A stretch of DNA of 27,864 bases from a virus: positions 1 to 27,864 of the IMG/VR virus record IMGVR_UViG_3300021964_000399. One strand, 5' to 3'. Made by a program: the position numbers and the translations under genes. Positions 1-7,437 of the stretch are shown here, in pieces. The notes beneath the pieces were generated by a model. That model was not told where the DNA came from. It saw only the letters and a program-made list of their open reading frames with translations, and did not search any database. Numbering within the stretch: the first letter of the stretch is position 1; each line of letters begins with the position of its first letter.

Positions 1-363
1 GGAAACAGTGGTTCTTTATTTGGCATATCTGATAGTTTGTCTGGTTCTCTTATGTCGGTCAACGATATTTCAGGGTTCCCCATATTAGAGGTGACCAGTG
101 ATGATACTGTCACAATGGGAACATTCAATCAAAATGCCTTGGTTGTGACAGGAAGTTTAGTTGGTGTTAGCACCGCAACGCCAACAAAAGAACTAACGAT
201 ATCGGGTAGTATAAGTGCTAGTGCTGTATTAACATTACAATCACAAGATCCATTACCCAGCGATATAACTATCACAGGTTCAATCGCAGTTTCTTCTTCG
301 GGTGCTACTGAAAAATTATATTTTCACGACGGTAGTGCTTGGAAAGAAGTATCATTCGTATGA
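1..363 (+). CDS. Tail fibre-like virion structural protein, C-terminal fragment
   Basis: The reading frame is open to the left edge, so this is the last 120 residues of a longer protein. It is rich in Ser, Gly, Thr and Val, with repeated short beta-type segments such as GSLVGVST and ITGSIAVSSSG, and it ends with a compact YFHDGSAWKEV segment. The pattern 'SVNDISG.P.LEV.SDDTV.MG' is one I associate with fibre or whisker-like structural proteins of marine T4-like phages. Which fibre or appendage it belongs to cannot be told without the upstream part. It ends with TGA and is followed by a 68-base gap holding a promoter. Confidence 0.6.
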   Translation, partial: GNSGSLFGISDSLSGSLMSVNDISGFPILEVTSDDTVTMGTFNQNALVVTGSLVGVSTATPTKELTISGSISASAVLTLQSQDPLPSDITITGSIAVSSSGATEKLYFHDGSAWKEVSFV

Positions 364-374
364 TCTTTTCCCTA

Positions 375-403
375 TTGACAAATTAAAACAAACTACTTAT
401 TAT
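375..403 (+). promoter_or_regulatory. Sigma70-like promoter before the 432 gene
   Basis: TTGACA (375-380), a 17-base spacer, then TATTAT (398-403), five of six matches to the -10 consensus. It lies in the 68-base gap between the fibre fragment and the 432 gene. It is the best consensus promoter seen in the window. An AT-rich TATATATAG run follows directly, so transcription would begin about 20 bases before the ATG. Confidence 0.6.
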
Positions 404-431
404 ATATAGTTATTTACTTAATGGAGGTTAT

Positions 432-710
432 ATGTCCAAGAAAAAAGAAGCAGTACAAGAAGCAGTACAACCAGCAGAAGTGCCACAACAACAGGTTACA
501 ATTGTTGACGAACGACCACTTCCAAAAGCTCTGGTCACTCTTATCGAAAACAGTAATCGCGAGTTACAAACAATTCAACAACGTTTGATGAACGACATCA
601 CTGAGTCATCACAGGAACTTATGGAAATGATGTCTCTAAAGCAAGAAGAAGGTTGGCTACTAGATGTCGAAGGTTCTCGTTTCGTTAAAGTAGAAACCGC
701 TACCGAATAG
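432..710 (+). CDS. Small unknown phage protein, 92 aa
   Basis: Function not recognised. The ATG has a good Shine-Dalgarno sequence (ATGGAGG, ending 4 bases upstream) and a near-consensus promoter behind it. The first 30 residues are low complexity (Lys/Glu/Gln/Pro-rich, KKEAVQEAVQPAEVPQQQ) and probably disordered. Residues about 35-70 should form an amphipathic helix (LIENSNRELQTIQQRLMNDI) rich in Gln and Met, followed by a short GWLLDVEGSRFVKV tail that looks like a beta hairpin. No signal peptide or membrane segment. It stops with TAG one base before the helicase gene begins, in another frame, so the two are probably co-translated. A small adaptor or regulator is possible but unsupported. 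Confidence 0.75.
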   Translation: MSKKKEAVQEAVQPAEVPQQQVTIVDERPLPKALVTLIENSNRELQTIQQRLMNDITESSQELMEMMSLKQEEGWLLDVEGSRFVKVETATE

Positions 711-711
711 T

Positions 712-2571
712 ATGCCCCACGATTCAGCTGAATCTGTGGTCTTTCCCTTTGGCAAATTTAAGGGATATACTCTTGCGCACATTATACGAGAAAATCCAGA
801 TTACGCATATTGGATTAAGGGTAAGGATGGCTTCTCTCCGCTGTGGAGAGAAGCCGTTACCCTTGCGTTAGAAAATAAAGACGTTAGTCATCTTAAATTA
901 CCGCGGGTCAAAACCACAGAGAACAAACTTGTTAAACACAAGAAGGTTATTGAGATTAGTGAGCTAAGTAAAGACATGGCTAAGATCAATATGCCATATG
1001 ACAAATCTCTTATCCATAGATTCAAGTCTACTATTGATGGTCGCAAGTGGAATGATAAAGAAAAACAATGGGAGTTTCCTATTGTTCAGTTGCCCAAGGT
1101 AATTGAAATTATCAAAACTTATGAGGTCAAAGTAACACCGAAGATAAAGCGTATATACAAACAAGTAGTTGAAGAGCAAAAAGTTAGACGAGAAGTAAGA
1201 GAAAAAGACGATACCGATTTTAAGATAGAAGGATTGTTATTAGAACTATTCCCATATCAGAAAGTCGGCGTAGAGTTTTTACATCATACAAAAGGTAGAG
1301 CGTTAATAGCTGACCAGCCGGGATTAGGTAAAACTGCCCAAGCAATTGCATATGCTAAAATGATGAATCTCAAAACTTTGGTAGTTGCTCCGTTATCCGT
1401 GGTCATCAATTGGAGAAAAGAAGTCAAAAAGTTTGCTGGTCTAAATAGCACAGTATGGACAAGTAAAAATGTTGATGGTGATTTAGAAAATCAATTCCAC
1501 ATAATCAATTATGACGCTGTACGAAAGGTTCACGATGTACTAAGAAAGATGGACTTTGATATGTTGGTGTGTGATGAAGCTACCTTTCTAAAGAACAGAA
1601 ATACAATTCGGTTCAAATCATTACTTGGGTCGTACAAAGAACGTAGACGATACCCCGGCATCAAGACAGACCACCTCGTATTCCTCACAGGCACCCCTGT
1701 AATGTCTCGCCCGGTCGAGGCCTTCACCCTACTACATATGCTAGATAAGAACAGGTTCAGCAACTTCTATCACTTCACACAACGTTATGGTGGATGGAAA
1801 GGTGTCCCGGTCAGAAACTTAAAAGAGTTACATGAACGTACAAAAGACTTGACCATTCGCCGTAAGAAAAGTGATGTTCTAGCAGAACTTCCCGATAAAC
1901 AAAGAAACGATTTGTACATTGAATTATCTACTACAGAACGTAGAGAATATCTTAAGATGTTAGACGAATTGTTTAGTGAGTGGAAGTTCAGCGGTAAGCC
2001 GACCATAGGCACTATGCCTAAAATTCAATCATTCTTAATTGATAAGAAGATGCCTCGGTTACATGAAATCATAGACGAGTATTTAGACAACGATAGACCA
2101 CTTATAATTTTCTGTTGTTTTATAGAACCATTGAAACAACTAGCAGAACGATACGGTCATGAAGCAGTTCTATTACATGGTAGTATGAAAAAAGAAGACC
2201 GACAAGAAAGTATCGACAAGTTGGTCAGTGAGGAAGCTAAGATTGGTTTGTTCAGTCTTAAAGCAGCTGGTATGGGTATTGACGGATTACAACACGTTAT
2301 TGATACCGTGATATTCTTAGACAGAGATTGGGTTCCTGCTAACCACGAACAAGCAGAAGATCGTGTACATAGAATTGGTCAAGATGCAAAAGTTCAGGTT
2401 TATTACATGACAGTAGAAAACAGCATAGACGAATATATGTCGGAACTCATCAACGAAAAAATGAAGATGGCTGCACAGATTGTAGATGGTGAGGTCATCA
2501 ATCCAGAAAATTCTAAGTCAGTATTTAAAGAGTTCGTACAGCGGCTTACAAGAGAAAAGTTTTTAGACTAA
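712..2571 (+). CDS. SNF2-family DNA helicase with HARP-like region
   Basis: A 619-residue superfamily 2 ATPase. The helicase core begins near residue 178 with a Q-motif-like PYQKVGVEFL, then Walker A GLGKT (204-208), DEAT in the DEAH-box position (288-291), TGTP (326-329), LKAAGMGID (516-524) and the arginine-finger motif QAEDRVHRIGQ (547-557). The last is typical of SNF2 proteins. N-terminal to it are a short FGKFKGYTLAHI segment (13-24), like the small domain found with phage and bacterial exonucleases, and residues 92-139, which resemble a HARP domain (MPYDKSLIHRFK.., then W.F). That arrangement is known from SMARCAL1-type annealing helicases, so the likely role is remodelling or re-annealing forks and recombination intermediates, the job UvsW does in T4. 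No nuclease domain is visible. It sits oddly among virion genes. Confidence 0.85.
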   Translation: MPHDSAESVVFPFGKFKGYTLAHIIRENPDYAYWIKGKDGFSPLWREAVTLALENKDVSHLKLPRVKTTENKLVKHKKVIEISELSKDMAKINMPYDKSLIHRFKSTIDGRKWNDKEKQWEFPIVQLPKVIEIIKTYEVKVTPKIKRIYKQVVEEQKVRREVREKDDTDFKIEGLLLELFPYQKVGVEFLHHTKGRALIADQPGLGKTAQAIAYAKMMNLKTLVVAPLSVVINWRKEVKKFAGLNSTVWTSKNVDGDLENQFHIINYDAVRKVHDVLRKMDFDMLVCDEATFLKNRNTIRFKSLLGSYKERRRYPGIKTDHLVFLTGTPVMSRPVEAFTLLHMLDKNRFSNFYHFTQRYGGWKGVPVRNLKELHERTKDLTIRRKKSDVLAELPDKQRNDLYIELSTTERREYLKMLDELFSEWKFSGKPTIGTMPKIQSFLIDKKMPRLHEIIDEYLDNDRPLIIFCCFIEPLKQLAERYGHEAVLLHGSMKKEDRQESIDKLVSEEAKIGLFSLKAAGMGIDGLQHVIDTVIFLDRDWVPANHEQAEDRVHRIGQDAKVQVYYMTVENSIDEYMSELINEKMKMAAQIVDGEVINPENSKSVFKEFVQRLTREKFLD

Positions 2572-2572
2572 A

Positions 2573-2586
2573 CTATTTATATATGT
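2573..2586 (+). promoter_or_regulatory. CTATTTAT-type motif upstream of the gp26-like gene
   Basis: CTATTTATATATGT lies 24 bases before the gp26-like ATG. A near copy (12 of 14 bases) is at 12040-12053, 18 bases before the next gene that follows a gap. The shared position suggests a phage-specific promoter, possibly late. The reverse complement contains TATAAATA, the T4 late -10 sequence, so an antisense late promoter is the alternative. Both readings are inference. Confidence 0.3.
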
Positions 2587-2610
2587 TACATTCAATATAA
2601 GGAAAAAGTT

Positions 2611-3369
2611 ATGACAGATTTTATGTACCCCACGGAGGTTATCCAGTTACCAAGTCAGGGTAAGATTTATCCTGAAGGACATCCTCTAAGGGAAAATGGT
2701 GGTAAGTTAGATGTTAAGTATATGACAGCTAAAGAAGAAGATATTTTGACAAATACCAATCTTATTACAAAAGGAACAGTTGTTGATGTTTTACTGGATA
2801 GTTTGGTCATTCATGAGGGAGTTAAAGCAAAAGACTTGTCTACTGGAGACTTAAATACAGTATTGGTGGCATCAAGAGTTCTTGCTTATGGTAAAGAATA
2901 CCCAGTAGAAATCAGTTGTGGTAAGTGTGATACAAACATCGACCATGTTATAGATTTGTCACAATTACAAGCTCCAGATGAGATTGTAGATACAAACAGT
3001 GAAGGTCATTATAACTTTAGTACACCAAGTGGTTTAGATGTCGTGGTTAAGACATTAACAAGAAAAGAAGAAATGCAACTTGAAAAAACTGTTAAGGCTC
3101 TAGAATCGAAATTAGGAACCTCATCGTCGGTTACTTCAAGATTAAAAAATATTATAGTTTCATTAAACGGAGTCACCGACAAAAATGAATTGTCTAAGAT
3201 GGTAGACAATCTGGTCGTTAGAGATGCAAAATTTATTAGAAAAGAATTCGATAATATCAATCCATCAATTGATATGTCACTCGAAGAAGAATGCACGAAT
3301 TGTGGTAATGTAATCACAGGAGGTATCCCAATTGGGATTAACTTTCTTTGGCCTGACGCAGAAGTATAA
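2611..3369 (+). CDS. 26: Baseplate hub protein, gp26-like
   Basis: A 252-residue protein that resembles the T4 gp26 family of baseplate hub subunits. The opening (YPTEVIQLPSQGKIYP) and the following TAKEEDILTN are features I recognise from that family. Two CxxC pairs, C103/C106 and C228/C231, look like a zinc ribbon split across a helical insert (about 150-215, charged and coiled-coil-like). It would act in assembly of the central hub of the baseplate. The start has an AAGGAAAAAG Shine-Dalgarno region. Its last 38 bases overlap the next gene, which has its own ribosome binding site inside this one. The tape measure gene two steps downstream supports the tail assignment. Confidence 0.75.
   Translation: MTDFMYPTEVIQLPSQGKIYPEGHPLRENGGKLDVKYMTAKEEDILTNTNLITKGTVVDVLLDSLVIHEGVKAKDLSTGDLNTVLVASRVLAYGKEYPVEISCGKCDTNIDHVIDLSQLQAPDEIVDTNSEGHYNFSTPSGLDVVVKTLTRKEEMQLEKTVKALESKLGTSSSVTSRLKNIIVSLNGVTDKNELSKMVDNLVVRDAKFIRKEFDNINPSIDMSLEEECTNCGNVITGGIPIGINFLWPDAEV
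3318..3323 (+). promoter_or_regulatory. Strong ribosome binding site deciding a TTG start
   Basis: AGGAGG lies inside the end of the gp26-like gene, 8 bases before TTG at 3332. It is a perfect Shine-Dalgarno sequence at ideal spacing, and it fixes the start of the nested gp51-like gene, which has no ATG near its conserved N-terminus. Confidence 0.7.
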
Positions 3370-3535
3370 AAAGTATCTACATGAAATGTTGGTCAACCTG
3401 ACCATGAATGTAGATGGATTTACATATAAAGATTGGTATGAAATGCCGACCAAGTTAAGAAATTATTATGTTACGATTGTAAACGACATTTCCGAAAAAC
3501 GAAAACAGGAAATGGATAAATCCGCGAGAAGATAA
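3332..3535 (+). CDS. Short gp51-like baseplate hub assembly protein
   Basis: A 67-residue protein beginning at TTG, nested in another frame over the last 38 bases of the gp26-like gene. The sequence is FFGLTQKYKKYLHEM, then a short GFTYKDWYEMP segment, LRNYYV and a charged tail. This form, a short helical protein directly after gp26, fits the place of T4 gene 51, the hub assembly factor. The identification comes mainly from position and general form. The next in-frame ATG (3386) would remove the conserved-looking first 18 residues, so TTG with its AGGAGG is preferred. The TAATG stop/start overlap with the tape measure gene implies coupled translation. Confidence 0.55.
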   Translation: MGLTFFGLTQKYKKYLHEMLVNLTMNVDGFTYKDWYEMPTKLRNYYVTIVNDISEKRKQEMDKSARR

Positions 3536-5526
3536 TGAACGAAGAAGATTTGAGATCATTAACCAGTGCGATAAACCGTCTCAGCAATACTGTAAATAGA
3601 CAAGCAGCCGATACAGCTACTAGAACCTTTGGTGGCACAGGTGGTGGACAAAATGATTTAAATACCCGACTTGGTGTGGGTGGAACTGGACTTCGTGCAT
3701 TCTTCAGTCTTCCCGCCGAAAGAATTCAATTAGTTATACAAACCGCCGTACAAAAAGGTTTTGCTGAGGGTCTTAAAACGGCAGTAACCGGCGGCAAACC
3801 CACATTAAGAGAACGAATTGCAGAACGAGCTAGTTCCGACTATCGAACGAGCGCACGCGGAGATTTACAGAAACTTCTAGGAGATCCGAAAAAAAATAAA
3901 GAAATATTACAAAAAACTTATGGTTTAGATGTTGACGAGTATGCAAGTATAAGTAAGCAAGCACAAGCACTAACTCCAGAAGAGTTAGAAGAACTCCAAA
4001 ATAAAATGTTTAGAACGTCTAGCAATATTGCCAAGGTTTCTGAGCGTACGGAACCTCTTTCAGAAGGGAAGAAGCGCCGTGAACGCGAGGCTAAACTTGA
4101 ACGATATAGAGGACATTTACAAAACCAACAAGCTGAATTAGATACTTTTTACGATGCTGGTCGAAAAAAACAACAAATGGAACAGGCAGCTATTGATAAA
4201 AGAATAGCAGACGAAGATGCAATAGACAGGACACAAACGTTTGCAAAAGGATTAGGAATTGCCATTACCGCAGTAACCGTTCTGGTTACAGCATTAGCCG
4301 GCTTCAGAGACAGTTTAATTAGAACGTCACAAGAATTGGGTGGTGTTTCTATGGGCAAAGCATTCGATGAAAGAGTTAGTGCGTTCTTTAATTCTCTATC
4401 AACCGGATTCATGATTAGTGGTAGGCGAATTTTAGAAACACAAGGCGCTCTTGCTCAAGAAACTGGACAATTAGCAACCTCCGGTTCAGCATTAGAATTA
4501 ACTAAAGTAGCTCAAAGTTATGGATTGACCGCTAAACAACTGGTCGGGTTAGAAAGAACATTACAGTCTAACGCATTATCTGCGTCGGATGCACTCGATG
4601 CGTTTAAAGAACAGGGTATTGTTAGTGGAGTCGCGTCAGAAGAATTAACTAAAAATGCAGGTGCTGTTGCTCGTGCTGGTGGTAAATTCAATGAGTTTAT
4701 CGTACAGGGAATCAAGAACGCTAAGAGACTTGGATTAGAGTTTGGTAAAATTGAACAAACTCTGACTGGTTTCTCTATGGATTTTGAGGGAACAGTAGAA
4801 AGTTTCGCTCAAACCAGAGCATTGATTCCCGGCATGGCGACGGACTTTTCAGAATTAATGAGTGTCGCTTTAAATGGATCAACGGATGACTTAATTAATA
4901 TTGTTCGCCGTGATTTGCAAGGAGCTGGAATCGCTTCCGTTTCACAGCTTAATCGTGCCCAATTGGCTAGTCTAGAACAATCTACAGGATTTACTACCGA
5001 CCAGATAGATCGTATTCTTAATAATGAAGATATTAATTTTAATGCTCAGGTGGATTTAGATACTAACAGAAATCACTTATTGAAGGGGATTATAATTGCG
5101 CTGGCGGCGGTGGGTGGAGCTATAGTTGGAGCGATCTTCGCCGCGTTCCCTTGGTCCATATTCGGCACGGCCGTCGGCGCGGGCGTCGGCGCTCTCGTCG
5201 GGGGAGGAGCAGCCGCGGCTACGGTCTATGGCGTGCCAGCTATTATGGGTAACGACATAGTATCCAAACCCGGCTACGGCGAAAGAACCTTGGTCACCCC
5301 AACAGGAAATATTGCACTCAATAACAACGATACCTTGGTCGCAGGAACCGACTTATATGGAAAGGGTGAGATATCGTCACAACAAGCAGATTACAGAAGT
5401 TTGGAAACAAGACTAGATAAACTAATTATGCTACAGGAACGTAGTCTTGGTCCAAAAGAAATAAACATAACAGGTTTTGATAAGGCTATAGAATCACAAC
5501 AACAAAATGCTATTAGGAATTACTAA
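3535..5526 (+). CDS. Tail tape measure protein, gp29-like
   Basis: A 663-residue protein whose form fits a tail-length tape measure protein. It is largely helical and Gln/Ala/Glu-rich, with a charged coiled-coil part at about 110-235. A hydrophobic helix lies near 238-258 (ITAVTVLVTALAGF). A long Gly/Ala/Val membrane-active segment lies near 518-585 (IIIALAAVGGAIVGAIF and GAGVGALVGGGAAAA). The C-terminal GYGERTLVTPTGNIALNNND resembles a motif I associate with tape measure proteins of T4-like phages. It would set tail length and occupy the tube lumen until ejection. It starts inside the stop codon of the previous gene and ends inside the start of the next (TAATG both times). The membrane segment is encoded by a strikingly GC-rich patch. 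Confidence 0.8.
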   Translation: MNEEDLRSLTSAINRLSNTVNRQAADTATRTFGGTGGGQNDLNTRLGVGGTGLRAFFSLPAERIQLVIQTAVQKGFAEGLKTAVTGGKPTLRERIAERASSDYRTSARGDLQKLLGDPKKNKEILQKTYGLDVDEYASISKQAQALTPEELEELQNKMFRTSSNIAKVSERTEPLSEGKKRREREAKLERYRGHLQNQQAELDTFYDAGRKKQQMEQAAIDKRIADEDAIDRTQTFAKGLGIAITAVTVLVTALAGFRDSLIRTSQELGGVSMGKAFDERVSAFFNSLSTGFMISGRRILETQGALAQETGQLATSGSALELTKVAQSYGLTAKQLVGLERTLQSNALSASDALDAFKEQGIVSGVASEELTKNAGAVARAGGKFNEFIVQGIKNAKRLGLEFGKIEQTLTGFSMDFEGTVESFAQTRALIPGMATDFSELMSVALNGSTDDLINIVRRDLQGAGIASVSQLNRAQLASLEQSTGFTTDQIDRILNNEDINFNAQVDLDTNRNHLLKGIIIALAAVGGAIVGAIFAAFPWSIFGTAVGAGVGALVGGGAAAATVYGVPAIMGNDIVSKPGYGERTLVTPTGNIALNNNDTLVAGTDLYGKGEISSQQADYRSLETRLDKLIMLQERSLGPKEINITGFDKAIESQQQNAIRNY

Positions 5527-7160
5527 TGCCTGAACTTAAAGATTTATTCTTAGAAAGAGAATCGGAATTATACGATTATGTAAAGTATCCTGTTAAAGAT
5601 GATAGTGATACCCAACCCTATCGTTATACTACATTGGATAATGCAGAACCAATGAATCCATTCTTTGAAGATCAATCAAATCCAATATCTTTAAGTGCAA
5701 GAAGAGACTTTAACAGAATGTTCCAGTTTAACAAGTCTGCACAGGGCCTGGTCTTTCTTGGCAAACAACAGTTGTTACAAACAGGAAATACATTTACACA
5801 GACTAGATTGTATAATCCGTTAAACGTACAAATACATTCTGTTCCTTTCGTACATAAAAGTAGACATTTAAACATTAAACAAACAATAGAATCTATATTG
5901 GGTGGTGGTGAAGATTACTTAAAGTACGCTAGACTACAAAGAGAAACCAGTGATGATTTAAAATCTAAGTTTAATGATAAAAGTCTTTCATCATATCGTA
6001 AGGGTGGTATATTAAATGATGAACTAGATAGAATATCATTAAGAAACTTTCGTAGAGGATTTGTGGGTGGGTTTGGTGATTTAAAAAATAGTTTAAAACC
6101 AGCGTTAATTAAAATAGGAAAAAGTAAAATTGATAGTGTGGTTGCTAATTTCCAAAGACAACTTTCTCCATTCACCTCACAGTTTACTAACCCAACAGGT
6201 GATAGACCAGAAATAAGAATTTCATACTATGACGAGATGAGAGAGTTTCATGGAATTGAAAATTCATACGAGGGTGATGATCCGGTCACTGGAATTTCAT
6301 ATGAAGAGCAAGTTCAAAATTATTTAGCATCAGGCAGAGGATCTGGCAAAAATATTTCAATAGCATCACCAGGCATGCCAGAAGATGGTAAGTTTGTTGC
6401 TAAAGAATGGAATAGTAGATACTATAAAGATAACATTCAACAAAAATTTTCAATTCAAAGAAGAGATATAGATACAAATTTTGATGTTGATACCGTTGAT
6501 GTTATTTTCGGACCCGTAATGCCGACCACTATATTTGATGGAGACGAATTAATAGTAAGACCAGACTATTCAGTTAGATTTAGAGCATTCATTGAAGACA
6601 TGAACGAAACGGTCACACCAACATATAATGAAAGCAAATATATTGGTCGCTACGAAACATTCTATACATACAATAAAGTTACCAGAGATTTAAGTTTTAA
6701 ATTAACATTACAGGCATTTTCTAAGGATGAATTACAACATATAATACAAAAAATGTCTTACTTAACATCTCAGGCATATCCAACGAGTACAGGAAATTAT
6801 ATTACTCCAAATATTTTAAATGTTAAAATTGGTAATTTATATCCTAAACAGCCATGTTTACTACAATCATTAACACATAATATTGAGAATGATGCTTCGT
6901 GGGATATTGATTCTCAGTTGCCTACAAGAATTGTTGCTAACGTCAATTTACGACTATTAGATAATAATACACACTCTCCAGATGATAACGACATTTATAC
7001 ACCAGTTAACTCGTCTGTTGATAATTTAGTTAATCTTGGTTTGGCGGGGTTTGTAACACAACGTACCGGAGTAATTAATATTGTGATCCCAGACCCAGAC
7101 CCAGCATTTGTAGACGAAAATATTAATATAGATCCAATTTTAACAGAGCCATCACCATAG
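5526..7160 (+). CDS. Tail-tube initiator or cap protein, gp48/gp54-like
   Basis: A 544-residue baseplate protein. The C-terminal half, about residues 345-490, has the pattern of a tail-tube-like domain: RFRAFIEDMNETVTP, then IGRYETFYTYNKVTRDLSFKL, SYLTSQAYPT, LYPKQPCLLQSLTH and the closing IVANVNLRLLD. This order matches T4 gp48/gp54-type proteins that join the hub to the first tube ring. The N-terminal 340 residues are polar and not recognised. Context agrees, with tape measure upstream and LysM-like and hub genes downstream. I cannot choose between gp48 and gp54. The tail after 490 is acidic and probably disordered. It stops with TAG, and the next ATG follows 13 bases later. Confidence 0.65.
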   Translation: MPELKDLFLERESELYDYVKYPVKDDSDTQPYRYTTLDNAEPMNPFFEDQSNPISLSARRDFNRMFQFNKSAQGLVFLGKQQLLQTGNTFTQTRLYNPLNVQIHSVPFVHKSRHLNIKQTIESILGGGEDYLKYARLQRETSDDLKSKFNDKSLSSYRKGGILNDELDRISLRNFRRGFVGGFGDLKNSLKPALIKIGKSKIDSVVANFQRQLSPFTSQFTNPTGDRPEIRISYYDEMREFHGIENSYEGDDPVTGISYEEQVQNYLASGRGSGKNISIASPGMPEDGKFVAKEWNSRYYKDNIQQKFSIQRRDIDTNFDVDTVDVIFGPVMPTTIFDGDELIVRPDYSVRFRAFIEDMNETVTPTYNESKYIGRYETFYTYNKVTRDLSFKLTLQAFSKDELQHIIQKMSYLTSQAYPTSTGNYITPNILNVKIGNLYPKQPCLLQSLTHNIENDASWDIDSQLPTRIVANVNLRLLDNNTHSPDDNDIYTPVNSSVDNLVNLGLAGFVTQRTGVINIVIPDPDPAFVDENINIDPILTEPSP

Positions 7161-7173
7161 TTGAGAAATAACA

Positions 7174-7437
7174 ATGAAACGATTTAAAGAAACAAAAACT
7201 AAAAAGGTACAAGGTCGTGGTGATGTATATAAAATATCACTACCAGATTCATTTCCACAAAATACATCCATATTAACTACATACACACCACAAGTTGGCG
7301 AACGTTACGATAATATTGCTTTTAAATTTTATAGAGATAGTAATCTGTGGCACGTTATTGCACGTGCAAACAAAGATGTGACCGGAACTCTTTATCCTAC
7401 CCAAAACAAGGTTTTAGTAATACCAAGGATTGATTAA
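7174..7437 (+). CDS. LysM-like baseplate protein, gp53/gpX-like
   Basis: An 87-residue protein with a single LysM-like unit. After an N-terminal strand region come YTPQVGERYDNIAFKFYRDSNLWHVIARAN and the closing VLVIPRID. The W-H-V-I-A-N core and final Ile-Pro are typical of phage tail LysM proteins, such as P2 gpX and the LysM part of T4 gp53. It probably bridges hub and wedge or stabilises the baseplate, rather than binding peptidoglycan. It lies directly before the hub gene, with a TAATG overlap, as the LysM protein does in P2-type tails. Confidence 0.7.
   Translation: MKRFKETKTKKVQGRGDVYKISLPDSFPQNTSILTTYTPQVGERYDNIAFKFYRDSNLWHVIARANKDVTGTLYPTQNKVLVIPRID

Noticed and set aside
3009-3317. 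Long minus-strand ORFs such as this one, and those at 964-1179, 15463-15765 and 23969-24301
   Set aside because: All lie opposite well-supported plus-strand genes. Their sequences are Leu/Ser-rich reversals of the coding strand with no recognisable domains.
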